A stretch of 64,000 bases of DNA from Pseudovibrio axinellae (GCF_900110875.1 NZ_FOFM01000011.1:1-64000); one strand, 5' to 3'. Positions 27,516-37,373 are shown, counted from the first letter of the stretch. Numbers and translations: made by a program. The notes: a model not told the origin generated them from the letters alone.

Positions 27516-28868
27516 TTAGCCCTCTTTCTCGATTTTTTCAAGATTTGCACGCAGCGCAGCTCCGTATTCATTCTTTGAATGGCAGATGAAAGTGCACAGC
27601 GCCAAATCTTCTTCATCCAGCTCCAGCGCGCCAAGTTTCTGCGCCATGTCTGTGTCCAGAACCATGAGCGAACGAAGCAACTGGGTTGGAAGAACGTCGA
27701 GCGGCATAACCTTCTCATAAGTACCAAGCGGAACGATTGCGCGGATGGAGCCGTTCTTGTTGGTACCAAACGGGAACTTCAACGCACTGCGGAAGAGCCC
27801 AGAAGGATGCACATTGAGGTTGGACCATTTCGTCATGAATGGGCGAACCCAACCAACGACGTCTTGCTTGCGGTCTTCTTCCATCAAGGTCACCTGCGTG
27901 TGGTAACGCCCAAGGAAAGCAAACTGATCAGCAGCGATGGTGCCAGACAGGATAGAGCCGGAAACAACACGAACCGCAACATTCTGGTTGGCTTCGCCAA
28001 CAAGAAGGTCACTTAGATCAGCGCCAACACGTGTGGTTACAAGACGTGGCTTTGTCGCCATTGGCCCTGCAATTGAAACGCAGCGATTGACATCCAGCTC
28101 ACCAGTCAGGAACAGATTACCAATGGCAATCACATCCTGATACCCGATGGTCCAGACTGTCTTGTTTTCATTAACCGGATCGAGGAAGTGAACGTGAGTG
28201 CCTGCATTGCCTGCCGGGTGCTTACCTTCAAAACTCTCCATCTGAACGCCTGCAATTGCAGCGCCCGGAAGCTGGTCTTTAGGGCTGTGACACACGAATG
28301 TCCGCCCGTCAGTCAGCTTGGAAACAACATTCAAACCAGCTTCAAAAGCGCCTGCGTTCGCATTGATGATAACACCAGCATCCGCTGCGAGCGGGTTGGT
28401 GTCCATCGCAGTTACGAAAATTGAACGCGGCTGCGTTTCAAAGACCGGAACCTTTGAGTATGGGCGGGTACGGAAGCTCGTCCAAAGACCAGACTTTGCA
28501 AGCTGCTCACGAACGAGCGATGCGTCCAGAGTTGCCAGCGCACTGTTCTCAAACTTTGAAAACGCAATCTGCTCTTCGTCACGCTCAGCCAGCTTGATGA
28601 CGACTGTTTCCAGCACGCGACGCGCACCACGATTGACAGCTTCAACAACACCCGCACCTGGAGCAACATAGTTGATTTCAGGCGAGCGCTTATCGACGAA
28701 AAGGGGTTGTCCTTTGGCGACGTGATCGCCTTCAGCAACCAACATACGCGGCTTCAACCCGTTAAAATCCCCGCCATTCACAGCAACACGACGAACCGTT
28801 TGACCCTTGTGGATCTCTTGGTTCGGAGCACCGGTGATCGGCAGATCCAATCCTTTTGTAATCTTCAT
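27516..28868 (-). CDS. nqrA: Na+-NQR subunit A
   Basis: This 450-residue peripheral subunit at the cytoplasmic side of the complex has the N-terminal barrel-sandwich-like segment (MKITKGLDLPITGAP) and the conserved stretch ALDTDMAQKLGALELDEEDLALC-like near the end. It is the first gene of the operon. An ATG at 28868 with a GGG-rich upstream site is used. The whole nqr set gives a complete six-subunit pump that makes a sodium gradient from NADH oxidation, as expected in a marine cell. Confidence 0.97.
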   Translation of the reverse strand: MKITKGLDLPITGAPNQEIHKGQTVRRVAVNGGDFNGLKPRMLVAEGDHVAKGQPLFVDKRSPEINYVAPGAGVVEAVNRGARRVLETVVIKLAERDEEQIAFSKFENSALATLDASLVREQLAKSGLWTSFRTRPYSKVPVFETQPRSIFVTAMDTNPLAADAGVIINANAGAFEAGLNVVSKLTDGRTFVCHSPKDQLPGAAIAGVQMESFEGKHPAGNAGTHVHFLDPVNENKTVWTIGYQDVIAIGNLFLTGELDVNRCVSIAGPMATKPRLVTTRVGADLSDLLVGEANQNVAVRVVSGSILSGTIAADQFAFLGRYHTQVTLMEEDRKQDVVGWVRPFMTKWSNLNVHPSGLFRSALKFPFGTNKNGSIRAIVPLGTYEKVMPLDVLPTQLLRSLMVLDTDMAQKLGALELDEEDLALCTFICHSKNEYGAALRANLEKIEKEG

Positions 28869-29397
28869 CCCTTACCCTGTCAGGCTTCTTTAGGGCAACC
28901 AATAGATGTTCGCGGGATATCTGCGGGTAAGTAATGCTAAGTCATTCTGCTAGTTACAAAATGCCGCGCATACGGATTATTGACTTTGGAAAGTCGAACC
29001 GAGATAAATCCCCCACAGATCGCAGTTTCAGCAACAAAGCCCGAGCATTGCTGAACGTTACTCATCCATGGCTCCCGTTAGGAGTAACCGTCCGCATACC
29101 ATTAAAGTACGTTGCGGTCAGCTGTTCCTACGGATTTATCCGCGCGAATACCCTGATATACCGGCAATTTCAATAGCCCTTCATTCGTCTGACGCAGCGG
29201 AAACAACGCTATTGTGCGAAAATTTTATATTTAATTAGTTTTCCCCTAACTTTTCATATGCACGTAGTAACACTTACTGGATCGTTACTCATCATCTATT
29301 GCTTTGCTTTGCGATAACAGTATCGCCCCCTATTTTACTTGACAGAAAACCAGAATAAGCCGATTACGCGGGGAAATGAATAAACTCTGAGGCAGAA
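28869..29397. other. Divergent promoter region between nqrA and apbE
   Basis: About 530 bases without a supported gene. It is AT-rich around 29220-29300 and must hold the promoters of the minus-strand nqr operon and the plus-strand apbE-nqrM pair. I saw no convincing palindrome. Short open frames here are not supported by start sites or composition. Confidence 0.55.
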
Positions 29398-30426
29398 ATG
29401 CGCTTCCTCGTCACCGCTCTTGTACTTATCTTTGTCACCGCATGTGTACCCAATGATAAAAGCCGCGAAGAAATTGTCCTTCACGGTAAAACCATGGGCA
29501 CCACATACAACATTAAGGCCATCAAAGGGTCGTCTTCTGTAACCAAGCAGGAATTGCAGAAGCAAGTTGATGATGCGCTGCTGGGCGTAAACAAGGCGAT
29601 GTCCAACTGGGACAAAAACTCAGAAATCAGCCGTTTTAATCGCTCCGAGAGCACCGCATGGACTCCCATATCCCGCGACTTCGGTATTGTGATGCAAGAG
29701 GCACTTCGTATCCATAACCTGACCGGCGGATATTTTGACGTTACCCTTGCACCGATCATCGAACTGTGGGGGTTTGGCACCAAGCAGGATACACCTCCTC
29801 AGCCAAGCCAGCGAGAAATTCGTGAGGCGCTGGAGTCTGTTGGCATGAGCACCATGATTGAGTTTGAGATTGACCCGCCAGCACTTCGCAAGGTCAACAC
29901 AGACACAACGGTTAATCTGTCAGCAATCGCAAAAGGGTTTGGCATCGATAAAGTTGCCTCTGTCCTTGAGCAAGACGGCATCAACGACTACCTCGTCGAG
30001 ATCGGCGGAGATCTGGTGACGAAGGGCAATAACTCCAAGGGCGAGCCTTGGGTTGTCGGCATCGAAAAACCAGATTCCTCAACACGCGCAGTTCAGCAAG
30101 TCGTCAGAGTCAGCAACAAGGGCTTGGCGACGTCCGGCGATTATCGCATATATAAAGAAATCAACGGCAAGCGTTTCTCGCACATTATTGATGCTGCGAC
30201 AGGCCGCCCGGTAACTCATAAGCTTGCATCGGTCACTGTTATTGCGGACAATGCAACGCGCGCTGATGGGCTGGCAACAGCACTCCTTGCGATGGGCGAC
30301 AAGCGCGGGATGGCTTTGGCAGAGCGCGAAGGGATTGCCGCATTTTTCATCGTTCGTGACAACGACCGGTTCATCACCCGTTCGTCCAGCGCGTTTCGTA
30401 AAATTGAGCAATCAGCAGAGAAATAA
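29398..30426 (+). CDS. apbE: FAD:protein FMN transferase lipoprotein
   Basis: This 342-residue flavin transferase links FMN through a phosphoester to threonines of NqrB and NqrC. A lipoprotein signal with lipobox VTAC (Cys16) sends it to the periplasmic face of the membrane. ApbE motifs are visible: HGKTMGTTYNI near residue 30, NLSAIAKGFGIDKVA, VEIGGDLVTKG, SHIIDAATGRPV and ADGLATALLAMG. It is divergent from the nqr operon and followed by nqrM, so the flavinylation and iron-delivery factors of the pump are grouped with it. Confidence 0.95.
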   Translation: MRFLVTALVLIFVTACVPNDKSREEIVLHGKTMGTTYNIKAIKGSSSVTKQELQKQVDDALLGVNKAMSNWDKNSEISRFNRSESTAWTPISRDFGIVMQEALRIHNLTGGYFDVTLAPIIELWGFGTKQDTPPQPSQREIREALESVGMSTMIEFEIDPPALRKVNTDTTVNLSAIAKGFGIDKVASVLEQDGINDYLVEIGGDLVTKGNNSKGEPWVVGIEKPDSSTRAVQQVVRVSNKGLATSGDYRIYKEINGKRFSHIIDAATGRPVTHKLASVTVIADNATRADGLATALLAMGDKRGMALAEREGIAAFFIVRDNDRFITRSSSAFRKIEQSAEK

Positions 30427-30438
30427 CGGAATATCGAA

Positions 30439-30669
30439 ATGGCAACTTTCTTCATCGCATTCGTCATGCTCATCCTGATTGTCGCTGGAATGGCTATTGG
30501 CGCGGTTTTCAGAAACAAACCCATCACCGGTAGCTGCGGTGGCCTCAACGCTATTGAAGGCGCAGACCATTGCGTAGTGTGTAAACGTGAGATTGATCCG
30601 AACAGCCCGCTGCGTGAGAAGCTACAGCCTTGCAAACGCAAGCAAGCACAGGAAGCGTCCGCCGCTTAA
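30439..30669 (+). CDS. nqrM: Na+-NQR maturation protein NqrM
   Basis: This 76-residue protein has one N-terminal transmembrane helix (residues about 4-23) and four cysteines: Cys33 in GSCGG, Cys45 and Cys48 in HCVVC, and Cys65. This is the DUF539/NqrM family, known in Vibrio to be needed for inserting the iron centre between NqrD and NqrE. It follows apbE by 12 bases and ends with a strong terminator. Confidence 0.93.
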   Translation: MATFFIAFVMLILIVAGMAIGAVFRNKPITGSCGGLNAIEGADHCVVCKREIDPNSPLREKLQPCKRKQAQEASAA

Positions 30670-30689
30670 TCAAACATTCTCAAAGTCAG

Positions 30690-30711
30690 GGGGCCGCAAG
30701 GCCCCTTTTTT
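30690..30711 (+). terminator. Terminator of the apbE-nqrM operon
   Basis: GGGGCC, loop GCAA, GGCCCC and a run of Ts, starting about 20 bases after the nqrM stop. It is a canonical intrinsic terminator. Confidence 0.92.
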
Positions 30712-30718
30712 AATGCCG

Positions 30719-31168
30719 TTATTTGTCTGCCGTGTAATCGCGAGCAACACCTGCGCCTTCACCTCCGATCAAGGTTGCGAAGAATCCGGCCACGACGCCA
30801 AAAGCAAATCCAATTACAACAAAGCCCACCCCCAGCAGCAAGCTACCAAGTGTCGGGAAAATACCCTGACCAATTGATGTCAGGCTGTCACCGCCGATAA
30901 GCCAAAGCAGCAAATTCATCCAGCCACAGATAAACCCGCCTGAAAACCAGCTGGGCAGGCTCGCCTTAAGCTGCGGGAGATAATTGATAACTCCAATCAG
31001 GGCGACTAGACCACCAAGCGTAATGCACCAAAGGATCAGACCAAACTGAACCACAAATGAAACATTCAGGTTGAGCCAGTTAATCAGGTAGATGCAAAAA
31101 AGCCCAAAAGCCAAACCAAAAATCTTGGCTGTAATGCTGCGTTTCAGCAATGAAGGTTTAGAAAACAT
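30719..31168 (-). CDS. Multi-pass membrane protein, unknown function
   Basis: This 149-residue protein is strongly hydrophobic, with about four transmembrane segments (near residues 14-32, 40-62, 74-92 and 108-134) and a short basic N-terminus (FSKPSLLKRSITAK). Glycine-rich helices near the end (GVGFVVIGFAFGVVAGFFATLIGG) suggest tight packing. No family was recognised. It converges with nqrM and precedes another small membrane gene; the two are about 100 bases apart and could be separate transcripts. Confidence 0.6.
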   Translation of the reverse strand: MFSKPSLLKRSITAKIFGLAFGLFCIYLINWLNLNVSFVVQFGLILWCITLGGLVALIGVINYLPQLKASLPSWFSGGFICGWMNLLLWLIGGDSLTSIGQGIFPTLGSLLLGVGFVVIGFAFGVVAGFFATLIGGEGAGVARDYTADK

Positions 31169-31264
31169 AGTTTGGGCTCCCAGTCGTTATGAGCAGGTGA
31201 GATCACATCGTTTCCGACAAGTGTAACCCAAGCCTATTAAAACTACTTTTCTGCCACTCGATAG

Positions 31265-31480
31265 CTACCTGCTGGCCCAACTGAAATCAAAAACACCAAA
31301 CACCATCATGGCAAAGCTCGCAAATGCGATCAAGCCAAAGACCCAGCATCTGAGTTTCCACATTGCCCCTTGGCCTTTCCAGGCATCCTTGAACAACCGG
31401 CCGCTAACAACAAACAGGATAAGTAGAATTACCCCAACCCAGGAAGGAATTGCGGCAAAGGAATTTGCAAACTGGTTCAT
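31265..31480 (-). CDS. Small two-helix membrane protein, unknown function
   Basis: This 71-residue protein starts at the ATG at 31480, which has an excellent GGAGGTGAA site just before it; a longer frame upstream is therefore not needed. Two hydrophobic segments (about residues 13-28 and 44-66) flank a basic loop RLFKDAWKGQGAMWKLR, so it probably sits in the inner membrane with the loop in the cytoplasm. No function can be assigned. Confidence 0.6.
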   Translation of the reverse strand: MNQFANSFAAIPSWVGVILLILFVVSGRLFKDAWKGQGAMWKLRCWVFGLIAFASFAMMVFGVFDFSWASR

Positions 31481-31887
31481 TTCACCTCCAAATGATCGAG
31501 GCACCTCTTTAGTTCTGCAACCACGAAAAGGCAAACAAACAAACGAACTGAGAGCTGATATTGTACCGTTCTCTAATATTTAACAGCCAACGCAAAACAA
31601 CCGCGTATATCAACCAGAATATTGCGCTGTGTTTACGTCCCCCCTTCAGCATACCTCAACTGTTATTTACGGGCTTAACTTCATCCCAGTAGCCAAATTC
31701 ACATGTACCTTTCATATCTATTTGTCATATTACGTTGACCTTTCCACCAAGGCAGACTACAAGGCCCTCGAAGAAAAGAGCTCGCTTGCCATTTGCCGCC
31801 TCATATTCCAATGAGTGAGCGGAAGCGATGGGTAGGGCAACAAAGCTCTTGCTTTATTAATAATGACCCTCCTCGAAAGAATACTAC
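31481..31887. other. Intergenic region and possible long leader of the DEAD-box gene
   Basis: About 400 bases without a supported gene upstream of the RNA helicase. Cold-inducible helicase mRNAs in other bacteria often carry long structured leaders, and this stretch could be one, but I see no specific motif. A GGAGG-like site is not obvious just before the helicase ATG. Confidence 0.4.
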
Positions 31888-33717
31888 ATGACGATACCTG
31901 AAGGGGTTGCCCCAGCGCTGTCCAAAGCTTTGGAAAAGCGCGAATACACGTCTCTCACCCCAGTCCAGACTGCGGTTCTTGATCCTGAACTTAAAGGCAA
32001 AGACCTTTTAGTATCTGCTCAGACCGGTTCTGGTAAAACCGTTGCATTCGGCATCGCCATTGCTCCGGAATTGCTGGGTGATGAAGAACGCATGGGCCGG
32101 GCAAACACACCTCTTGCTCTGTGTGTCGCACCAACGCGTGAACTCGCCCTCCAGGTGAGCCGCGAACTAGAATGGCTCTACGGCCCTGCAGGCGCACGTA
32201 TCACCACATGTGTGGGTGGTATGGATATGCGCCGCGAACGTCGTGATCTTTCTGGTGGAGCACATATCGTAGTCGGTACACCTGGCCGTCTGCGCGACCA
32301 CATTGAGCGCGGCTCTTTTGATACATCCGCACTTCGCACAGTTGTTCTGGACGAAGCTGATGAGATGCTGGATCTCGGTTTCCGCGAAGACCTTGAGTTT
32401 ATCCTCGGCGCCGCTCCGCAAGAGCGTCGTACACTGTTGTTCTCTGCAACCGTTCCTCAGCAGATTGAAAACCTGGCAAAACGCTTCCAGCGTGATGCGA
32501 AGCGTATTTCCACGGTTACTAATCGTGAGCAGCATGCTGACATCGAATACCGTGCAATGCAGGTTGCGCCAAATGACCGCGAAAACGCGATCATCAACGT
32601 CCTGCGTTACTACGAAGCCCAGAACACGATCATCTTCTGTGGCACACGTGAGATGGTGAAACACCTGTCCGCGCGTCTTGGTAACCGCGGTTTCGCAGTC
32701 GTGGCACTCTCCGGTGAGTTGAGCCAGACTGAACGTAACCATGCACTTGGCGCTATGCGTAACGGTCGTGCTCGGGTTTGTGTTGCAACCGACGTCGCAG
32801 CACGCGGCATCGATTTGCCAAACCTGGACCTCGTGATCCATGCAGACCTGCCAAACAATGCAGATACATTGCTGCACCGTTCTGGCCGTACAGGTCGTGC
32901 AGGCCGTAAAGGTGTGTGTACTCTTGTGGTACCGCATACCCGCCGTCGTTCTGCAACGCGCCTTCTCGGTTTTGCAAAGGTGAAAGCAGAATGGGGCGCA
33001 GCTCCAACTGCTCAGCAAATTCGCGATAAAGACCGCGAGCGCATCCTTGCATCCTCCGAGCTGCAGGAAGCACCAAGCGAAGAAGATTTGCCAATGGTGA
33101 AAGAACTTCTCGAGAAGTTCTCAGCTGAGCAAATCGCAGCCGCTTACATGCGTCAGATCCATCAGGGTCTTCCAGCACCTGAGGAACTTCTTGCAAGTTC
33201 CAACTACGAAAACGATCCTGAGCGCAAACCGCGTAAAGACTTCGACAATGGTGTTTGGTTCCGTCTCAATGTCGGTCGCAAGCACAACGCCGAACCTCGT
33301 TGGTTGCTGCCAATGATCTGTCGCGCAGGTCACATCACCAAGAAAGACATCGGCTCAATCCGCATCTTTGATGCAGACAGCCGCTTCGAGCTTGACGCAA
33401 AACTGGCCGAAAAGTTCTTGGAAACCGTCAAAGAAAACGGCACTGGTGAAAAATCAATCACCATCACCCGTATCGAAGGCAATCCAGAACGCGGCAGCGC
33501 CGGTCGTCCGGGCGGTCGTCGCAATAGCGGCGGCGGCGGCGGATACCGTGGCGAAGGCGGTCGTGGTGAAGGTGGCCGAGGTCGTCGTGAAGGCGGTGGT
33601 GGTCGTCGTGAAGGCGGCGGTGGTTACCGTGGTGGCGGCGAAGGTCGTGGTCGCGGTCGTGGTGACGGAAAACCAGGCGGCGGTAAGAACTTCCGCGACA
33701 ATCGCGGCGGCGAATAA
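31888..33717 (+). CDS. DEAD-box ATP-dependent RNA helicase with RGG tail
   Basis: This 609-residue RNA helicase has all core motifs: AQTGSGKT at residues 44-51, PTRELA, GTPGR, VLDEADEMLD, SAT, and HRSGRTGRAGR. After the two RecA-like domains comes a DbpA/CsdA-type RNA-binding domain (WFRLNVGRKHNAEPRWLLPMI and IGSIRIFD). A Gly/Arg-rich tail from about residue 535 to the end follows, with many RGG-like repeats. It is similar to DeaD/CsdA proteins that help ribosome assembly and RNA turnover, often at low temperature. The tail is encoded by highly repetitive GGTCGTGG-type DNA. Confidence 0.92.
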   Translation: MTIPEGVAPALSKALEKREYTSLTPVQTAVLDPELKGKDLLVSAQTGSGKTVAFGIAIAPELLGDEERMGRANTPLALCVAPTRELALQVSRELEWLYGPAGARITTCVGGMDMRRERRDLSGGAHIVVGTPGRLRDHIERGSFDTSALRTVVLDEADEMLDLGFREDLEFILGAAPQERRTLLFSATVPQQIENLAKRFQRDAKRISTVTNREQHADIEYRAMQVAPNDRENAIINVLRYYEAQNTIIFCGTREMVKHLSARLGNRGFAVVALSGELSQTERNHALGAMRNGRARVCVATDVAARGIDLPNLDLVIHADLPNNADTLLHRSGRTGRAGRKGVCTLVVPHTRRRSATRLLGFAKVKAEWGAAPTAQQIRDKDRERILASSELQEAPSEEDLPMVKELLEKFSAEQIAAAYMRQIHQGLPAPEELLASSNYENDPERKPRKDFDNGVWFRLNVGRKHNAEPRWLLPMICRAGHITKKDIGSIRIFDADSRFELDAKLAEKFLETVKENGTGEKSITITRIEGNPERGSAGRPGGRRNSGGGGGYRGEGGRGEGGRGRREGGGGRREGGGGYRGGGEGRGRGRGDGKPGGGKNFRDNRGGE

Positions 33718-33740
33718 GCCCCACACGTTTAAGATTGAAA

Positions 33741-33767
33741 AACGGGCCTTCAGGCCCGTTTTTTTTG
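33741..33767 (+). terminator. Terminator of the DEAD-box gene
   Basis: AACGGGCCT and AGGCCCGTT form a stem with a very short loop, followed by eight Ts, about 24 bases after the helicase stop. A clear intrinsic terminator. Confidence 0.93.
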
Positions 33768-34407
33768 TGCCTGAAATCAACCGTGTTTGAATTCCTTCAG
33801 CCCTGCATCACGAACGACATCACCACATGGCACGCCATGCAGTGTTAAATCGAATTTTCCCGAAAACGGGTGTGGCAAGGCGAACAGGCAATACCTGCGC
33901 TACTTATTAAATATAATTCTTCGGTATCGGCTGATCGCCTCACCTGGGTATTTTTGTATGAAACAAGGTCATCCCCGACAGGCATTGTGAGCAAATAACT
34001 GTCGATGACAGTTACCTACCAGTGCCGACACCCATCAGGTTGACCAGCTTCCGCTTGGCCTCTGCACTGTTGACTATCAAGGGGTGTTTCAACGGACCCG
34101 CCGAAAGATGCGTTACTTCTTCCAGTAGCCCTGCCCCACTCACGCCTCACCAACGGACGGTCCGTCAGCTGCCCGTTTACGTGAGCACAGATTTGAGGAT
34201 AGGATAGAACTCAACAAGGGGAATAAGTTTCTACTTAACGTCACAGGAGACGCCTCTCAGCAACTTGTCATGCTTTGGTGCTTTAGCAACCTCGCGCTGG
34301 TGGGGCCAGATACAAGCCCCAGCCCCTTTAGAAACAACAGAGAGTAAACCTAGGAATACGCATATTTTATTTGATGAACACTATTCATAATATAGGCAGT
34401 AAACTCG
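33768..34407. other. Long intergenic region with one perfect dyad
   Basis: About 640 bases with no supported gene. The only clear feature is the dyad listed at 33996-34014. Short open frames lack ribosome binding sites and have no recognisable domain. It may be decayed sequence or hold an unrecognised small RNA. Confidence 0.5.
33996..34014. promoter_or_regulatory. Perfect dyad, operator candidate
   Basis: TAACTGTC, spacer GAT, GACAGTTA: perfect 8-bp arms, isolated in a 640-base gap about 400 bases before the alpha/beta hydrolase gene. The form suggests a dimeric repressor site. No adjacent regulator gene explains it. Confidence 0.4.
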
Positions 34408-35343
34408 ATGAAAAAGATCTTTATCTATCTGTTTTCATTTCTCTTTTTACTCGTCGCCCTTGGGTTATTGGCGAACCGCTTCTGGCCTATTCAAACGGCG
34501 AAAGCGATGCTCTCCACCTATATCGCCTCAGCTGGCTTAAAAGCCAAACAGGTCGAAACCTCCATTGGCCAACTCAACTATCTGGAGGGCGGCGAAGGCG
34601 AGACCGTCGTATTGCTGCACGGCATCTTTGCACGCAAGGAACATTGGATAAAGTTTTCACGGCAACTGACCGATAAGTATCGCGTCATCATACCTGACCT
34701 TCCCGGTTTTGCTGATAATCCAATATTGGGCGACGGCCAATATCACCTTGATACACAGGCCAAAAACCTGGTTAAGCTGTTAGATGCACTTAAACTGGAT
34801 CAGTTTCATCTGGCCGCAAACTCCATGGGCGGTCAGATCTCCGGCACTTTGAGCCTGCAGATGCCAGAGAGAATTAAGAGCATTTCCTTCATTGGAAGCC
34901 CTTTGGGCGTGAGAGGACCACAAGAAAGCGACTTCGAAATCGCAGTTGCCAAGGGAGAAATGCCGCTGGTTGTCGACAGTCTGGAGGCCTATAAAAAGCG
35001 GAACACGTATCTCTTCCCTAAAAAACCCTTTGTACCGCCGCCAATTGAAAACCTATGGAGAAGTGCAGAGATTTCTCGAGGGGACGTCAATCGCCGGATC
35101 TGGCACGAGGTCCGCAACTCAATCGAACAACCGCTGCAAGAGATGGCGCCAATGATCACGCAACCAAGCCTTGTTGTCTGGTGCAAAGAAGATCGAATTT
35201 TCGACCCAAGCGGCGCTGAAGTCTTGACCGAAGCCCTGCCGAATGCAGCTCTTGTGTGGTTGGAAAAGTGCGGTCACGTGCCCATGCTTGATAAACCCAA
35301 GAGCGCCGGACTCGCACTGCGGCGGTTCCTTGAGAGTCATTGA
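34408..35343 (+). CDS. Membrane-anchored alpha/beta hydrolase
   Basis: This 311-residue protein begins with a hydrophobic signal/anchor segment (residues 4-23) and continues as an alpha/beta-hydrolase fold. Seen: oxyanion loop LLHGIFARKEHW, nucleophile elbow AANSMGGQ, acid in CKEDRIFDPSG, and histidine in KCGHVPML. The catalytic triad Ser-Asp-His is complete. It would act in the periplasm or at the outer face of the inner membrane as an esterase, lipase or similar enzyme; the substrate is unknown. It stands alone with no close partner gene. Confidence 0.87.
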   Translation: MKKIFIYLFSFLFLLVALGLLANRFWPIQTAKAMLSTYIASAGLKAKQVETSIGQLNYLEGGEGETVVLLHGIFARKEHWIKFSRQLTDKYRVIIPDLPGFADNPILGDGQYHLDTQAKNLVKLLDALKLDQFHLAANSMGGQISGTLSLQMPERIKSISFIGSPLGVRGPQESDFEIAVAKGEMPLVVDSLEAYKKRNTYLFPKKPFVPPPIENLWRSAEISRGDVNRRIWHEVRNSIEQPLQEMAPMITQPSLVVWCKEDRIFDPSGAEVLTEALPNAALVWLEKCGHVPMLDKPKSAGLALRRFLESH

Positions 35344-35423
35344 GCAATCTGTTTACACCAGAAAGATGGAGAGGCACTGTTTCATGTCTCTCCCGGCGTC
35401 CTTACATAACGCCCAGATCAGCT

Positions 35424-35900
35424 CTACACCGCAAAACCATCGCGTTTGAGCTGTTGGATAATCTGATCAATCTTTTGCAGAAACTGCGAGCGATCACGCG
35501 GAGAAAATGGACGCGGCCCAGAAGTCTGCTCTCCAAAACTGCGCAAGTCTTCCATAAGGTTACGTGTCGCCAGTGCCATCCCGATAGAGGCCTCATCAAA
35601 CACCTTTCCCTTTGGAGAGAGCGCAATAGAACCAGCCTTTACAACCCGGTCAGCCAACGGGATATCCTGAGTAACGACAATATCACCTGGCTCAACGCGC
35701 TCAGCAATCCAGTCATCAGCCACATCAGGGCCTTCAGGAACGATCACGCGCTCGATATCCATGTGCCGAGGTGTATTGATGAAACTATTAGCGACCACAA
35801 ACACCTTTAACTGGTACCTGTCCGCAACTTTGTAAATCTCGTCTTTGACGGGACAAGCATCAGCATCAATATAAATTAGTATCTTTTTAGCGCTGGTCAC
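35424..35900 (-). CDS. UPF0178 family protein (YaiI/YqxD-like)
   Basis: This 158-residue conserved protein has the family start [18 protein letters not shown] and the conserved [24 protein letters not shown] and [15 protein letters not shown] segments. It has a PIN-like fold with conserved acidic residues (D10, D12 and later Asp), so a nuclease-like activity has been proposed for such folds, but no role is established. It is in the same orientation as the amidase gene and 22 bases after it, so the two may be cotranscribed. Confidence 0.92.
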   Translation of the reverse strand: MTSAKKILIYIDADACPVKDEIYKVADRYQLKVFVVANSFINTPRHMDIERVIVPEGPDVADDWIAERVEPGDIVVTQDIPLADRVVKAGSIALSPKGKVFDEASIGMALATRNLMEDLRSFGEQTSGPRPFSPRDRSQFLQKIDQIIQQLKRDGFAV

Positions 35901-35922
35901 AGCGGTTCATCTCCTGCGTTTA

Positions 35923-37260
35923 TTAGCCTCTTAGTCGCGCAGGTGAGATCACTTTGTCAATCAGACTCGCCATCTCAAGCACATGCCAGTCCGTTCCTGC
36001 CCCGCCAATAAGCATCAAACCAGTACCAGGCTTGCCAATCGGGTTCATCGGAATGGTTGCCGCGCACCCGTCAATCCAGTTCACCGCTCTGGTATTTTGA
36101 GAAAGCAGAAACCCAAGCTTTGCTACGTTGGTGCCAACATCTTCAAACAAAGGGGCAATGATGGGCACTGTAGGTGCAATCAAAATATCAAATTTGCTCG
36201 CAATCCCTTTAAAAGCACGAATAGCCTTCACTCTGTGTGATCGCGCCTCTTCAACTTCTTTGCAGCCAACATCCGCCGCCATGAGAATGCGCTCCACCAC
36301 ATAAGGATCACCCGTTTCTTTAAGTCCCTCCAGATAACCACCAAGCAAAGCCATGATCTCATAACTATAAATTGCACCAAGGAATGGCGCAGTATGCGTC
36401 AAAGCAGGTTCTGAGACCGGGGCAATGATCGCACCAGCATCACGGATTGCCTGCAACGCCCGGTCGAAATCCAATCCCACTTGCCTGTCCAACCCCTCTG
36501 TCATAGTAGCAGCAACAAGCCCCACATATAGCCCATCAAGCGTGTCGATTTTCCGAGGAGCCGGGCACTGCCCACTGAGCACTGCATGCAAACGTGAGCA
36601 CATATCGATTGAGCGAGCAATCGGACCAACGCTGTCAAACGAAGGACACACCACAAACAGCCCCTTCCCCGAAACACTTGCTCGTGTTGGCTTGAAGCCG
36701 TAAAGCCCATTAAGCGCAGCAGGAATGCGCACAGACCCACCCGCATCCGTGCCAAGACCAGCATCACACAAACCAAGACCAACACTCACCGCAGCACCGC
36801 AAGAAGACCCGCCCGGGAGACGCAATGGGTCACTTGTATTGGGCGGCGTTCCGTAGTGGGGGTTCAGGCCCAAACCAGAACACCCCATCTCGCTCATATT
36901 GGTGCGGCCAAAGGGAACTGCGCCAGCTGCCCGCAGTTGAGAGACAATCTTTGCATCCTCACATGCCGGAGCCCGTGAACGCAGAAAGGCAGAACCGGCA
37001 CTCGTGACGATGCCTTTTTCATCGATCAAATCCTTGATGGAAACAGTAAGGCCGTGAAGGGGCAAATCACGATGAAACGCCTTGGCCGCCTCATCTGCCA
37101 TCCGTGCCTGACGGGCAATCCGTGCAGCGTCAAATTCAACAAAAATGCTCTCTGCGATACCATCAGGAAGATCCATGACCAGATCAACACAGCGACGAGC
37201 CTTATCTTCTGCCAGAAAGAAGATGCGCTTGCGTTGCGGTGATCTGGAAAAACTGCTCAT
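35923..37260 (-). CDS. Amidase signature family protein
   Basis: This 445-residue amidase has the Ser-cisSer-Lys triad visible as Lys76 (VSIKDLIDEKG), Ser152 (PGGSSCGAA) and Ser176 (GTDAGGSVRIPA), the 24-residue Ser spacing typical of the family. The usual GSSGGS is changed to GSSCGA but the catalytic serine is kept. Substrates of the family range from amides and carbamates to Glu-tRNA; with no gatB/gatC beside it, GatA is unlikely. The UPF0178 gene follows it closely. Confidence 0.9.
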   Translation of the reverse strand: MSSFSRSPQRKRIFFLAEDKARRCVDLVMDLPDGIAESIFVEFDAARIARQARMADEAAKAFHRDLPLHGLTVSIKDLIDEKGIVTSAGSAFLRSRAPACEDAKIVSQLRAAGAVPFGRTNMSEMGCSGLGLNPHYGTPPNTSDPLRLPGGSSCGAAVSVGLGLCDAGLGTDAGGSVRIPAALNGLYGFKPTRASVSGKGLFVVCPSFDSVGPIARSIDMCSRLHAVLSGQCPAPRKIDTLDGLYVGLVAATMTEGLDRQVGLDFDRALQAIRDAGAIIAPVSEPALTHTAPFLGAIYSYEIMALLGGYLEGLKETGDPYVVERILMAADVGCKEVEEARSHRVKAIRAFKGIASKFDILIAPTVPIIAPLFEDVGTNVAKLGFLLSQNTRAVNWIDGCAATIPMNPIGKPGTGLMLIGGAGTDWHVLEMASLIDKVISPARLRG

Positions 37261-37373
37261 CTATCGCGCCCTACAAAGAACCCAATTCAGTTTGTTTTTG
37301 GCCAGTTTTGCCGCAAAACACAATCAGATGTATCCATGAGACCTACCAGTCTCTTAAGATGGGTACGGAAAAC

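Noticed and set aside
32167-33018. Minus-strand open frame opposite the DEAD-box gene
   Set aside because: It is cysteine-rich and low in typical protein composition, a reverse-frame artefact of the helicase coding sequence.
33454-33790. Ala/Thr/Val-rich frames over the RGG tail
   Set aside because: They are created by the repetitive DNA that encodes the Gly/Arg tail.
35923-37260. GatA subunit of Glu-tRNA amidotransferase
   Set aside because: The triad is present, but gatB and gatC are not adjacent and the GSSCGA variation is atypical, so the general amidase call was kept.
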